Positions 16,505 through 24,542 of a stretch of DNA of 64,000 nucleotides are shown here, piece after piece (the first letter of the stretch is position 1; each line of letters begins with the position of its first letter). The translations under genes were made by a program, and so were the position numbers. The stretch spans positions 4,340,001-4,404,000 of the forward strand of contig NZ_JBIFNP010000001.1 of assembly GCF_043945595.1 (NCBI RefSeq). The letters are read 5' to 3'. The DNA is from Paenibacillus_S sp043945595. GTDB taxonomy: Bacteria > Bacillota > Bacilli > Paenibacillales > NBRC-103111. The notes under the pieces were generated by a model. It made no database searches, was not told the DNA's origin, and saw only the letters and a program-made list of their open reading frames with translations.

Positions 16505-17668
16505 TTATCCGTTATAGCCCTGATCACCGAAAGGCTGCAGCTTCTCGATCCAGCGCGCCTCCATGGCCGCAAGCTCTTGGGTGATCTCGGCGTGCCCTTT
16601 GCCGCTGTCCGGCTTCAGCTCTTCCAGAACCGCAAACTCGAACGCCTCCTCGCCGAACTGCTTCCAATCCTTTTGCAGCTGCTTGTTCCGGCTGCTTTTT
16701 TGCTTGAGCTCGAATTCAAGCCGGTTCCAGATGGCATCCAAATTGATGCTGCTGCCTACAAGCATCTTCCCGTTCTCTTTATTGCGCAATTGATAAACAC
16801 CCATCGGATGCGCCTTCTCCTGATAAGAGGTTTGCAGCTCCTTGCGGCGTTCGTCCGTCATAACCGGGACGCCCTCTTTTACCCAGTACTTGCTGCCGTC
16901 CTCCTCCCGATCCATAAATCCGTATTCGATCAAATAACGTCTTAAGGTGACATAATCGTGATAAGCGGCATGCAGAACCGCATTCACTTCCTTCTCCGTA
17001 TAGCGTTTTCCCGCAGTAAACCGGTTCATCAGATGACGCAAAATGGCAATTTTCCGTTTTTCTCTCTTCGGAAAGGTGCTTAAAGGGCCATCCGGACCTT
17101 CTTTGAAATAGGTTAGGACAAGGTTTTGAAATTCTTCTTCAGTCAACGCATATCTTTCATCACGCATGGTCGCCGTCCGGTGTACCTCCACCAGCTGCTT
17201 TTTCGACTTATCTGCCCCTTTGCCTCCACCGCCGGCCTGCTTCTGCTCCAGCAGCTCCATAATGGCCAGGAAGAGCTTTGCCTGCTTCTCTTTCTCTCTG
17301 AGCGCAAACCGGTGGTTACGGATCGTAGAAGCGCTGCCTCCGTCCAGCTGCTTCACAATATCATTATCGCTATAGCCGTCGTAGAACAAATGAAGCAGAT
17401 TTTTTTGCAAATCCGTGAGCCCCGTCAATTTCTTGTTAAGGCCTAATAAATAATCGAACATGGAGCCATGCTCCCGGGGGATGTGGAGCTTCGCAAATTT
17501 CTCCGCCTCATAAAATTGCCCGTCCTCGGCAAAAACCATTCCTTTTTCAAATGCTTTTCCGCATACAAGACATATATAGGATTCCGAGCTTTCCTGGAAC
17601 GTATATCCTCTCACAATCTCATGAAGCGGCGCTTTCAACAGCTCATCCGTCTGTTCCAATATAAACAC
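16505..17668 (-). CDS. DUF2087 regulator-like protein with C-terminal GIY-YIG domain
   Basis: 387 residues. Order of parts: a CxxC-containing N-terminus (YICLVCGKAFEKG); a LuxR-like helix-turn-helix about 82-135 (LTDLQKNLLHLFYDGYSDND, STIRNHRFALREK); a Gly/Lys linker near 145; a DUF2087 domain about 195-268 (FPKREKRKIAILRHLMNRF, YTEKEVNAVL, LRRYLIEYGFMDREEDGSKYW); and a GIY-YIG-like domain from about 288 with GVYQLRNKENGKMLVGS as the variant GIY..YIG pair. Known Bacillus proteins carry DUF2087 with an HTH; here a nuclease-fold domain is appended. Whether the nuclease centre is active cannot be told. A transcription-linked or nucleic-acid role is inferred. Confidence 0.8.
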   Translation of the reverse strand: MFILEQTDELLKAPLHEIVRGYTFQESSESYICLVCGKAFEKGMVFAEDGQFYEAEKFAKLHIPREHGSMFDYLLGLNKKLTGLTDLQKNLLHLFYDGYSDNDIVKQLDGGSASTIRNHRFALREKEKQAKLFLAIMELLEQKQAGGGGKGADKSKKQLVEVHRTATMRDERYALTEEEFQNLVLTYFKEGPDGPLSTFPKREKRKIAILRHLMNRFTAGKRYTEKEVNAVLHAAYHDYVTLRRYLIEYGFMDREEDGSKYWVKEGVPVMTDERRKELQTSYQEKAHPMGVYQLRNKENGKMLVGSSINLDAIWNRLEFELKQKSSRNKQLQKDWKQFGEEAFEFAVLEELKPDSGKGHAEITQELAAMEARWIEKLQPFGDQGYNG

Positions 17669-17746
17669 TTCCTTGTTTTGTTTGTTATTTATATAGATAA
17701 TATAATATTTTGTTAGTTATTATGTCAAGTTATCCGCATAAAATAA

Positions 17747-17806
17747 CCCCACAAAGTGGGGCTTATGCTTCGAGGCGGACTCAGGTACTTTGCGGGGACC
17801 CCGAAA
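17747..17806 (+). repeat. Interspersed repeat family B, copy 2
   Basis: CCCCACAAAGTGGGG hairpin followed by CTTATGCTTCG and GGCGGACTCAGGTACTTTG, then CGGGGACCCCGAAA. It lies in the start-side gap of the DUF2087 gene. One change (GAGG for GAAG) breaks the central CTTCGAAG palindrome. Confidence 0.88.
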
Positions 17807-17827
17807 GGTTATAAATTTTGATATGTT

Positions 17828-17865
17828 AAAAAAAGGCAGCCCGGCCGCTCAAAGCCGATGCTGCC
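17828..17865 (-). terminator. Terminator of the Rieske-protein gene
   Basis: On the minus strand GGCAGC pairs with GCTGCC with an inner GGC/GCC extension, followed by TTTTTTT; it ends five bases from the stop codon. Confidence 0.8.
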
Positions 17866-17869
17866 AAGC

Positions 17870-18166
17870 TTAGTCCTCCAATTGAACGACGAGCTTCCCG
17901 TCTCTTTCCGCAATGCGGTATTCCGCAAGCCTTTTGGCCGGGATCGTCAAACAGGCGCCCGTATGCTGATTAAATGTCCAGCCGTGCATCGGGCAGACCA
18001 GCTCTCCATCCTCCCATTCTACCATCTGCCCCGCATGAGGGCATCTGCGCGACACCAGACGGTACTGCTCCCCGTCCTTGAGCACATAACAGGGGCGCCC
18101 CTCGACCTCAGCCTCAGCAGGCACCGGCTCGAATTGACCGGCGGGTTCAAGTACGATTTCTTTCAT
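17870..18166 (-). CDS. Rieske [2Fe-2S] ferredoxin-like protein
   Basis: 98 residues, almost exactly one Rieske domain. The two cluster motifs are RCPHAGQ and CPMHGWTF, i.e. CxH and CxxH sixteen residues apart, the usual ligand set. Such small proteins (NirD-like) serve as electron carriers for oxygenases or reductases, but no partner enzyme is adjacent. It has its own GGAAGG site and its own terminator, so it is monocistronic. Confidence 0.9.
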   Translation of the reverse strand: MKEIVLEPAGQFEPVPAEAEVEGRPCYVLKDGEQYRLVSRRCPHAGQMVEWEDGELVCPMHGWTFNQHTGACLTIPAKRLAEYRIAERDGKLVVQLED

Positions 18167-18386
18167 GACGTTCCTTCCTTTCCTTACTGCAATAGAGTCT
18201 TTTCCAGCCGACGATATGTATTCGCGTTCTCTCGGAAATTCCCTTTTTTTGCATGTATTTCGGATTCCGTCACAACTTTATGAATTCTTGGTTCGGGATA
18301 TTGATTAAATTTCAGATAACCGCTAATATTAATCCTTGTGTCAACAAACCGACCGAAACGAGCGATGACCCGGAGGTGAAATCCCC

Positions 18387-18584
18387 ATGCAAGAAACAGA
18401 AGCCAAAAAAGCCGATTTAGCGCCCGTACCCATCTGGAGATGCAGAAACAATGAGTGCAAGTCCTGGATCCGTGAAGAGATGGCTCCCCCTTCTCCCGTA
18501 TGCCCTTTGTGCAGCGGCGCCATGATCAAGAGCATCAAGCATCTTCCCAAGCTGATGAAGAAGTACAAAGCGCCCAAAAAATAA
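18387..18584 (+). CDS. Small zinc-ribbon protein of the YdjO type
   Basis: 65 residues with WRCRNNECKSWIREE and CPLCSGAMIKS, i.e. a C-x4-C and a C-x2-C pair that should bind one zinc, then a Lys-rich tail. This is the arrangement of cold-inducible B. subtilis YdjO-family proteins. GGAGGTGAA precedes the ATG by six bases. A leader of over 200 bases precedes it, in which I see no defined riboswitch. Confidence 0.75.
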   Translation: MQETEAKKADLAPVPIWRCRNNECKSWIREEMAPPSPVCPLCSGAMIKSIKHLPKLMKKYKAPKK

Positions 18585-18685
18585 AGGAGCTTCCCTAACC
18601 GGCTCTACATATGAATAAGAAAACGTCTATCGACGTCCTTTCATGGATGTTCGACCGCATTCAATTGTCTTGTTTATCACGATTA

Positions 18686-18720
18686 AAAAGCCGTCCTTCT
18701 CTCTCGGAAGGCCGGCTTTC
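18686..18720 (-). terminator. Terminator of the small protein gene at 18.7 kb
   Basis: On the minus strand AAAGCCGGCCTTCC pairs with GAAGGACGGCTTT and is followed by TTTAA; it ends just after the 18726 stop codon. Confidence 0.75.
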
Positions 18721-18725
18721 ATTTA

Positions 18726-18977
18726 CTAGCTGCGGAATTCGGGAGAACTATGGCCCGTACGCTCCAGCTTCTCAATTTCCATGCAAATTTCATGCTGCCA
18801 CTCGATGTCGTTCGTCATCGATGCGGCCAGCGATAAGTTATAGAGCCGCGACAGTTTTCTCGCGTAAATCGCGTTGTAATGCAGGCATGCGGACATTTCG
18901 GACTCCTCGTCTTCCGTCAGCTCTCTCTGCTTCTGGAGCGTCCACAGCTCCGCCAGTCTCCAATGGACCGATAGCAT
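18726..18977 (-). CDS. Conserved small helical protein, unknown function
   Basis: 83 residues starting MLSVHWRLAELWTLQKQREL, largely helical and charged, no Cys pair or membrane segment. ATG at 18977 is nine bases after GGAGG; a longer reading from 19034 has no ribosome binding site. Resembles small Paenibacillus/Bacillus hypothetical proteins with the LHWRLAELW start; function unknown. Confidence 0.7.
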   Translation of the reverse strand: MLSVHWRLAELWTLQKQRELTEDEESEMSACLHYNAIYARKLSRLYNLSLAASMTNDIEWQHEICMEIEKLERTGHSSPEFRS

Positions 18978-19129
18978 GATGTCTTTCCTCCCCAACCTAT
19001 GAATATAGTTATAGTATGGACAGGGTAAAAACAATTTAGACGAGTTCCGTGCCTTTTATATGGAACATTACATATTCTACTTGCGTATTTCTTATTATAC
19101 TTTCAAATCGAACTTGCGAGGTGGGTACG

Positions 19130-19318
19130 ATGTATCTGTTAGCGATATTGCTTCCTCCCGTGGCGGTGCTATTCTGCGGCAAACCGTTCCAGGCGCTGCT
19201 CAATCTGATTCTCACGCTCTTCTTCTGGCTGCCGGGCGCTATTCACGCCTGCATGGTGGTACATGAACGGAAGCAGGACAAACGTGTGGAGCGGATGGAG
19301 AGAATGTTTCACAAATAA
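19130..19318 (+). CDS. YqaE/Pmp3-family small membrane protein
   Basis: 62 residues: MYLLAILLPPVAVLFCGKPFQALLN then LILTLFFWLPGAIHACMVV, two membrane helices with the LPP/PG signature of the UPF0057 (Pmp3) family, and a charged tail. Homologues are stress-linked membrane proteins in bacteria and yeast. ATG at 19130 follows GAGGTGGGTACG. A 21-base hairpin follows the stop. Confidence 0.85.
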   Translation: MYLLAILLPPVAVLFCGKPFQALLNLILTLFFWLPGAIHACMVVHERKQDKRVERMERMFHK

Positions 19319-19328
19319 GCACATAAAA

Positions 19329-19349
19329 CAGGCTGCCTGGGGCAGCCTG
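19329..19349 (+). terminator. Hairpin after the YqaE-type gene
   Basis: CAGGCTGCC-tgg-GGCAGCCTG, nine perfect pairs, eleven bases after the stop. No T-run follows on this strand because repeat A begins directly after it. A near-identical hairpin lies on the other side of the repeat at 19580-19600. Confidence 0.65.
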
Positions 19350-19579
19350 AGCTTGTCGAGAAAGCCTGAAATTGTGTGATACTCATGTGATACTCCGCTG
19401 GGATATCTTCCTCCAGCCGCTGTTGAAATCCGTGAATTGGATTAAATCTAAAGGTAATTTCACGAATTTCAAAGGGGGACGTAAACTAAGCGTTTTTCGA
19501 AGAAAAACGGGCTTCGTAAGCTTAGATACCCCACCTGCGTTGGTACGCATGGTTCACTTAGGCTTTCTCGACAATCCGA
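19349..19579 (-). repeat. Interspersed repeat family A, copy 2
   Basis: Reverse-oriented copy of the 5.2-kb element, from GAGCTTGTCGAGAAAGCC to GGCTTTCTCGACA. The central hairpin arms (AAGCGTTTTTC and GAAAAACGGGCTT) are well kept, but the GATACCCCACC arm has drifted. It is flanked on both sides by the same 21-base hairpin, differing only in the loop (TGG against CGA). Confidence 0.87.
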
Positions 19580-19600
19580 CAGGCTGCCCGAGGCAGCCTG
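19580..19600 (-). terminator. Terminator-like hairpin abutting the 19.6-kb gene
   Basis: CAGGCTGCC-cga-GGCAGCCTG, directly adjacent to the stop codon (19603-19601) of the minus-strand gene. Second member of the hairpin pair bracketing repeat A copy 2. Confidence 0.6.
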
Positions 19601-19879
19601 TTAATGTTTTGTATGCACATGAGCCTTCAACGGGCCCACGACCAGATTCATCCCGTCGACCAGCCCTTGCAAATAAATAATTTTGTCCTTATGGTCATGC
19701 TCCTCCGCAGCGACCTCCGACAGCTTGCGTCTGAACTTGGTCTGCGTCTCTTCCAAATTATGCACGATCTCGGCAAGCTCCGTCACGGCCTTGCGGCAAG
19801 CGCTGAAGTCATCTTCGGTAAAAAGCTCCTTATTGCGGCTGATCAGGTCGTCGATAAAATCCTCGTAGTGGTTAACCAT
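19601..19879 (-). CDS. Small coiled-coil protein, unknown function
   Basis: 92 residues beginning MVNHYEDFIDDLISRNKELF, rich in Glu/Lys and leucine heptads (VTELAEIVHNLEETQTKFRR), ending in a His-rich tail (AHVHTKH). ATG at 19879 follows GGAGGAGGAAGGG. No motif recognised; a long upstream open frame lacks any start signal. Confidence 0.6.
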   Translation of the reverse strand: MVNHYEDFIDDLISRNKELFTEDDFSACRKAVTELAEIVHNLEETQTKFRRKLSEVAAEEHDHKDKIIYLQGLVDGMNLVVGPLKAHVHTKH

Positions 19880-19964
19880 CCGTATCCCTTCCTCCTCCTT
19901 AGTCTCCCTATTTTCTGACAAGAGCCGGGTTCCTATACATACAAGAAGGAGGTGGTTACAGACC

Positions 19965-21197
19965 TTAATGCCAAGATTTATTCTCTGCCGCAGCCGCGCT
20001 GGCCACAGCGGAAGGCATCGTCTTTTTGCCCCGCAGCACGGAAATCGCAAAGCTGGCCAACAGAACGATTGCGCCGAACATGTAAGGGAAGCTCAAATTC
20101 ACATCGTACAAAATTCCCGCCAAAGCCGGACCGAAAATGTTGCCCAAGCTCATGTACGCGTTGTTCATTCCGGCAACGAAGCCCTGCTCGTCGCCTGCCA
20201 TTTTGGACAGCATCGTATTCAACGCCGGACGCATAATCGAAGTAAACGTGAAGAACAGCATCGTAATCAGCAGGACGTACCAGAAGTTGCCCGACATCAG
20301 CATCAGCACAAGACAGACGGCGGACAGCAGGAAGGTGCCGTTAATCAGCGTTCTCTCCCCGAAGCGGAGAATGAGCTTGTTAATGAAAACCCCTTGAACC
20401 AATGTACCGATCAGCGCGCCGACCGTAATCAGAATCGAAATGTCGCGCGGCGTGTAGCCGAATTTTTTGTCCACGAACAGCGGGAAAATCGCTTCAAAGT
20501 TGACAAGGCCGAAGGTCATTGTAAAGACCAGCAGCAAAATAATAAAATACGGCGCTTTGAACGACTGGGCAAATTGCTTGAAAATATTGTCCTTCTTCAC
20601 CTGCTGGCTGCGGTGAGCCATCTGCGCTTCCTTGGACAAGGATTCCGCAAGGAAGAAGATGGAGCCGACCATCGCCAGGAAGCCGACACCGGCCGAGACA
20701 TAGAACGGCGTCCGCAAGCCGAGCTCTGCGAGAAAACCGCCGATGCCGGGTCCGACGACGAATCCGAGCGACATGGCTGCGCCGAGAAGCCCCATGCCTT
20801 TACCGCGGTTCTGTTCCGTCGTAATATCGGCGATGTACGCCATAATCGATGGAATCATCGTGGCCGCGCCGATCCCCCCGAGCAAACGGGAAACATACAG
20901 CATCCAGACCGAGCCCGCCAGAGCGAATACCAGGTTGGACAGCGTGAAGAGCGCCAGCCCGGCTACGATCATTTTCTTGCGTCCGTATTTATCGGACCAT
21001 TCTCCGGCAATCGGAGAAAAAATAAATTGGGTGAGGCCGAACGCGGCAACCAGATACCCCGCAACCTTCCCCCCAGCGTCAAATTCTTTTAGAAAATCCG
21101 GCAGGACCGGAATAATAAGTCCTATTCCCAGCATGGCAATGAACATATTGACCATTAAGAAAAGCAACGGCGGCTTTTTGTCAGCAGCTGCTCTCAT
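19965..21197 (-). CDS. MFS multidrug-type efflux transporter
   Basis: About 410 residues with twelve predicted membrane helices. Motif A of drug/H+ antiporters is seen as GEWSDKYGRKKMIV between helices 2 and 3, and motif C-like GPGIGGFLAE in helix 5, which places it with Bmr/TetA-like exporters. ATG at 21197 is about ten bases after GGGGAGA; an in-frame TTG at 21206 abuts that site. It is divergent from a TetR regulator gene with a palindromic operator between, so expression is probably drug-induced. Confidence 0.9.
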   Translation of the reverse strand: MRAAADKKPPLLFLMVNMFIAMLGIGLIIPVLPDFLKEFDAGGKVAGYLVAAFGLTQFIFSPIAGEWSDKYGRKKMIVAGLALFTLSNLVFALAGSVWMLYVSRLLGGIGAATMIPSIMAYIADITTEQNRGKGMGLLGAAMSLGFVVGPGIGGFLAELGLRTPFYVSAGVGFLAMVGSIFFLAESLSKEAQMAHRSQQVKKDNIFKQFAQSFKAPYFIILLLVFTMTFGLVNFEAIFPLFVDKKFGYTPRDISILITVGALIGTLVQGVFINKLILRFGERTLINGTFLLSAVCLVLMLMSGNFWYVLLITMLFFTFTSIMRPALNTMLSKMAGDEQGFVAGMNNAYMSLGNIFGPALAGILYDVNLSFPYMFGAIVLLASFAISVLRGKKTMPSAVASAAAAENKSWH

Positions 21198-21287
21198 ATA
21201 GAACAATCTCCCCTTTATTTCCGTTTATTTCCATATCTTTTCATCCATCGTGGCATGGATCTCCTACCCGCAAGTCTAAGTATATTC

Positions 21288-21314
21288 TACAGATCGACTC
21301 GGAGTCAATTTGTA
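21288..21314. promoter_or_regulatory. Candidate TetR operator between MFS and tetR-type genes
   Basis: A 27-base imperfect palindrome centred at 21301, with perfect inner arms GACTC-g-GAGTC and outer TACA/TGTA, lies in the divergent promoter region. Its size and position fit an operator of the adjacent TetR-family protein. Confidence 0.65.
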
Positions 21315-21377
21315 GACCTTGACAGTTTTTTGCTTCTCGCACTATCATGGGATAAGTCTTCACGAAGAGTCTTACTA

Positions 21378-22019
21378 ATGAACGGAAAGAAAGGCGGGCA
21401 CACTACGCTCATGCCACGAAATATCGAACGGGATCTGGAGCTGCGCAGAGAACGCTGCGAGCAAATTTTGACTGCGGCGTTGGAGCTGTTCGCCAAAAAC
21501 GGATTAGCCGACACCAAAATCTCCGATATCGCCAAAAAAGCCAAGATGAGTCACAGCTTGGTTTATAATTATTTTCATTCCAAAGAAGAAATTTACATTA
21601 CGATACTGGAACGGAACCTGTGCCGGCTGAAGCTGCTCGTGGAGCATGCCAAGTCACAGCCGATTGATGCTTACGGCCAGCTGGCGCTGATTGCCGAGCC
21701 GTTTCAAACGGGTCAATGGAACGACGCTATTTTCCATCAGTTATTCATCGACCAGTTCTTCCATTCGGACAGCGTAGGCCAAGAGCTTAAGGATTCGGTG
21801 AAGGGGAAAATAAACGAGAATATTCAGCTTATTGCCTCCATCTTCGTTGAAGGGCAGGAGAAGCGGCTTTTTGTCCGGGAAGACCCGCAGCAGCTGGCCT
21901 TTCTGTTTCTTAGCTTTATCCACTCGATTGTCATCGCTGCAAGCAGAGGATTGACATTATTCGAAAAGCCTTTCGATAAACAGATGCTGAAGCTTTTTTT
22001 GCTCCGCAACGAAGAATGA
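21378..22019 (+). CDS. TetR-family transcriptional repressor
   Basis: About 213 residues. The N-terminal HTH is clear: CEQILTAALELFAKNGLADT, KISDIAKKAKMSHSLVYNYF and HSKEEIYITILE; the C-terminal ligand domain is variable. Start uncertain between ATG at 21378 (MNGKKGG) and ATG at 21411 (MPRNIERD). Divergent from the MFS gene and a palindrome lies between, so it most likely represses that transporter and itself. Confidence 0.9.
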   Translation: MNGKKGGHTTLMPRNIERDLELRRERCEQILTAALELFAKNGLADTKISDIAKKAKMSHSLVYNYFHSKEEIYITILERNLCRLKLLVEHAKSQPIDAYGQLALIAEPFQTGQWNDAIFHQLFIDQFFHSDSVGQELKDSVKGKINENIQLIASIFVEGQEKRLFVREDPQQLAFLFLSFIHSIVIAASRGLTLFEKPFDKQMLKLFLLRNEE

Positions 22020-22148
22020 AGGATTTGTGCGGGGGATTGTCCGCCCGTCTGCAAGAAGGAAAGAGAGCAATAACCTGGGGGAATATTGAAGTGAGGCGGG
22101 GCTTTGACTAACCATGGGAAAGCCTGGGCGCTGGGGGGAGCAGAGAGC

Positions 22149-22385
22149 TTAAGTCCATCCCCAGAAAAAACCGTCCCGGTCCCAGGCGACCCGGCCCCCG
22201 TGCAGCTTTTTGAATATTTTTTTAACTTCCTTTGCAATCGAGACATTGCCATTCTCATTCGTATAGATGAAGCTTTCTCCGTAATGCTCCGTGATATAGC
22301 GTACCGCTTCGCTCTGATACAGGATGCCGGCGAACTTGACTTCCTTCAGCATCCACTGGGCGACTTCCTCTGCCGTAATATCCAT
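22149..22385 (-). CDS. Small conserved protein, unknown function
   Basis: 78 residues: MDITAEEVAQWMLKEVKFAG, then ILYQSEAVRYITEHYGESFI and VSIAKEVKKIFKKLHGG, ending WDRDGFFWGWT. It resembles small Bacillus proteins of the DUF6953 kind with an N-terminal helix and aromatic tail. ATAAGGAGC precedes the ATG. It follows the 22.4-kb gene by 11 bases, so the two are probably cotranscribed. Confidence 0.7.
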   Translation of the reverse strand: MDITAEEVAQWMLKEVKFAGILYQSEAVRYITEHYGESFIYTNENGNVSIAKEVKKIFKKLHGGRVAWDRDGFFWGWT

Positions 22386-22396
22386 CGTTATGCTCC

Positions 22397-22786
22397 TTAT
22401 GATCTGTCATTTCTGCTTTCTCTGTCTTCTCTATGAATCTTGACGCCCCAAATGGTATCTTTCCTGTAACTTCCTGCTGTCTGAAGAGACGGTATTCTCT
22501 CATCCGACGGATAGTGCGTGCCAAGAAACTGCGCGAACGCGTCGAGGAATCTCAGCTCCGCATTCAGCTCGTTGTATTCGCTGGGATAGGCCGCAAGCCG
22601 ATCGAGACAGGCTTCCCACAACGGCAAATCCTCCGGCGTGCTTCGGCCTTCGCGCTGCTTGAGGACAAGCTGCCTTAATCCGTCCGCAGCTTTGCCGAGC
22701 GGCCCCGACCGTTTCAGCCGTTTATTGACCACGGCTAGAATCAGAACAAGAAGCGCTGCGCCCAGCCATGCCATCCAACCTGTCAC
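22397..22786 (-). CDS. Membrane-anchored protein, unknown function
   Basis: 129 residues with one N-terminal membrane segment (MAWLGAALLVLILAVVNKRL) and a soluble helical part (LPLWEACLDRLAAYPSEYNE). GTG start at 22786 lies after GAGGTGAAAAGG. No family recognised. Confidence 0.6.
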   Translation of the reverse strand: MTGWMAWLGAALLVLILAVVNKRLKRSGPLGKAADGLRQLVLKQREGRSTPEDLPLWEACLDRLAAYPSEYNELNAELRFLDAFAQFLGTHYPSDERIPSLQTAGSYRKDTIWGVKIHREDRESRNDRS

Positions 22787-22846
22787 ACCTTTTCACCTCG
22801 TTCATCCCCAACGTCCGGCTGTCCCGTACTGTATCCTAACGATCTG

Positions 22847-23032
22847 TTACGTTTGGGGAAAGCTCGTTTTCCCCTGCTGCTTGATCTTCATATACTGTAC
22901 AATATACCCGTCCAAGGTCCGGCTGATTTGCTGTACCTCGGGATGCTGCAAATTAAACTTTTGTCTGACCGACACATCGATTAACAACCGCTTCAATTCC
23001 TCAATTATTTGGCTCAGCCCGTCCTGATCCAA
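22847..23032 (-). CDS. Spo0E-family aspartyl-phosphate phosphatase
   Basis: 61 residues in two helices. The family pattern HPEVQQISRTLDGYIVQYMK corresponds to the SxxLDxxIxxY motif that docks phosphorylated Spo0A. Such proteins dephosphorylate Spo0A~P and delay sporulation; this links the window to a spore former. TTG start at 23032. Confidence 0.8.
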   Translation of the reverse strand: MDQDGLSQIIEELKRLLIDVSVRQKFNLQHPEVQQISRTLDGYIVQYMKIKQQGKTSFPQT

Positions 23033-23454
23033 CCCTTTTCACCCGCCTGCTACCTTTACGAAATCCGTCCGTGCGATTATGCCTGTCATATGGAAGCTTA
23101 TTCCACAATCCGGTCCTGTCGACTGCTTTTTTTCAGCGTACCGAATCATTATACCTTTTAGCACATTGTTTCACAATATGGAAAGCCTTGCCTTTTTCGT
23201 GAACTTCTTCAGCTTTCGTAATATGAGCTTAAATGAATAAATACATGCACAGCTGCTGCGAATTTGCCGCGAGTTTATCAGCTCCGACGGGCTCCCCGGA
23301 TCAGCCAAAGATTAGAAGGTAGCTACTTACCCTGACGTTAGAGAAGAACCTCATGGTTACTAAATGAACTCTTTTTCAGTTCTTACCAAAAATAGCAATT
23401 GTACATATAATAGCTATGTGCATGAAATAGAGAACGATAGAGGAGGCTGTGAAA
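23033..23454. other. Gene-free stretch before the aldo/keto reductase
   Basis: About 420 bases. Contains TATAAT at about 23407 close to the reductase start and a short inverted repeat GAACT-7 nt-AGTTC near 23368-23384. No riboswitch, RNA gene or coding frame is convincing. Confidence 0.4.
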
Positions 23455-24396
23455 ATGAAATATAGAAGGTTAGGAAACAGCGGATTAAAAGTCAGCGAAA
23501 TCAGCTTGGGCAGCTGGCTGACTTATGGAGGCTATGTCGGCGACGACCCTGCCGTGAAATCGATCGAACAAGCCTACGATCTCGGCGTTAATTTCTTCGA
23601 TACAGCGAACGTGTACGAGCGCGGAGAAGCGGAAAAGGTGATGGGTAAAGCTTTGTCCCGTTATCCGAGAGAATCGTACGTTCTCGCTACCAAAGTATTC
23701 AACACGATGGGCGACGGGCCGAATGACCGCGGTCTATCCCGCAAGCACATCATGGAACAGGCGGAAGCCAGCCTGAAGCGTCTTGGCGCCGACTACATCG
23801 ACATTTATTACTGCCACCGCTACGATCCGCAAACGCCGCTCGAAGAGACGCTGCGCGCGCTGGACGATCTGGTTACTCAAGGCAAAGTGCTCTATATCGG
23901 CGTGAGTGAATGGACGCCTGCGCAAATCGTAGAAGCCTACGCCATTGCGGACAAGCTGCTGCTCGACAAGATTATCGTCAACCAGCCTGTTTACAATCTG
24001 TTCAACCGTTACATTGAAAAAGAAATCATTCCGATCGGCGAGTCCAAAGGCTTCGGCCAAGTCGTCTTCTCTCCGCTTGCCCAAGGTCTGCTGACAGGCA
24101 AATACCGGATCGGCCAGCCGGTTCCCGCAGACAGCCGCGCGGCCAGCAAAAACTGGGATGAGAAGCGCCTGAACGAATCGTCGCTCCGCAAAGTCGATCA
24201 GCTCGGCAAAATTGCCGACGAGCTTGGCATCAAGCTGTCCCAGCTGGCGATTGCGTGGATCCTGAGACAAAACAACGTAGCCAGCGCCCTGGTAGGCGCA
24301 AGCCGTCCGGAGCAAGTTGTTGAAAACTGCTCGGCCAGCGGCATCGAGCTTAGCGGCGATGTGCTTCAATCGATTGAAGCCATTCTGCAGGACTAA
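23455..24396 (+). CDS. Aldo/keto reductase
   Basis: About 313 residues, NADPH-dependent reductase of the voltage-gated K+ channel beta-subunit-like branch (YhdN/Tas type). Catalytic tetrad visible: Asp in NFFDTANVYE, Tyr in that same motif, Lys in VLATKVF, His in YYCHRYDP. Cofactor region: VVFSPLAQGLLTGKY and the C-terminal SALVGASRPEQV. ATG at 23455 is eight bases after AGGAGG; a GTG at 23449 is too close. It is followed by a strong terminator; substrate unknown. Confidence 0.92.
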   Translation: MKYRRLGNSGLKVSEISLGSWLTYGGYVGDDPAVKSIEQAYDLGVNFFDTANVYERGEAEKVMGKALSRYPRESYVLATKVFNTMGDGPNDRGLSRKHIMEQAEASLKRLGADYIDIYYCHRYDPQTPLEETLRALDDLVTQGKVLYIGVSEWTPAQIVEAYAIADKLLLDKIIVNQPVYNLFNRYIEKEIIPIGESKGFGQVVFSPLAQGLLTGKYRIGQPVPADSRAASKNWDEKRLNESSLRKVDQLGKIADELGIKLSQLAIAWILRQNNVASALVGASRPEQVVENCSASGIELSGDVLQSIEAILQD

Positions 24397-24448
24397 GGGA
24401 CGCAAGCAGCGTGCTGCTGTTCCTTTGAACGGCAAGCACGCATTAAAT

Positions 24449-24493
24449 AAAAGAGCTGTTTACAACCGGTTCTCCGGCGTAAACAGCTCTTTT
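24449..24493. terminator. Bidirectional terminator between convergent genes
   Basis: AAAAGAGCTGTTTAC pairs with GTAAACAGCTCTTTT, a perfect 15-bp stem with an inner CCGG/CCGG step, T-runs on both strands. It separates the aldo/keto reductase and the M29 aminopeptidase genes. Confidence 0.9.
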
Positions 24494-24542
24494 GTCGCTT
24501 CGGCTGCAGGGCAAGCCCCTGCGCAGCATCCGCCTATGCTGC

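Noticed and set aside
17747..17806. Family B as a guanidine-type (mini-ykkC) riboswitch
   Set aside because: It has paired small hairpins, but the loops lack ACGR and the copies are not consistently placed before transporter genes.
19968..21092. A 374-codon plus-strand open frame opposite the MFS gene
   Set aside because: Composition is that of an antisense shadow (Gln/Arg/His-rich), with no ribosome binding site, and the MFS reading is unequivocal.
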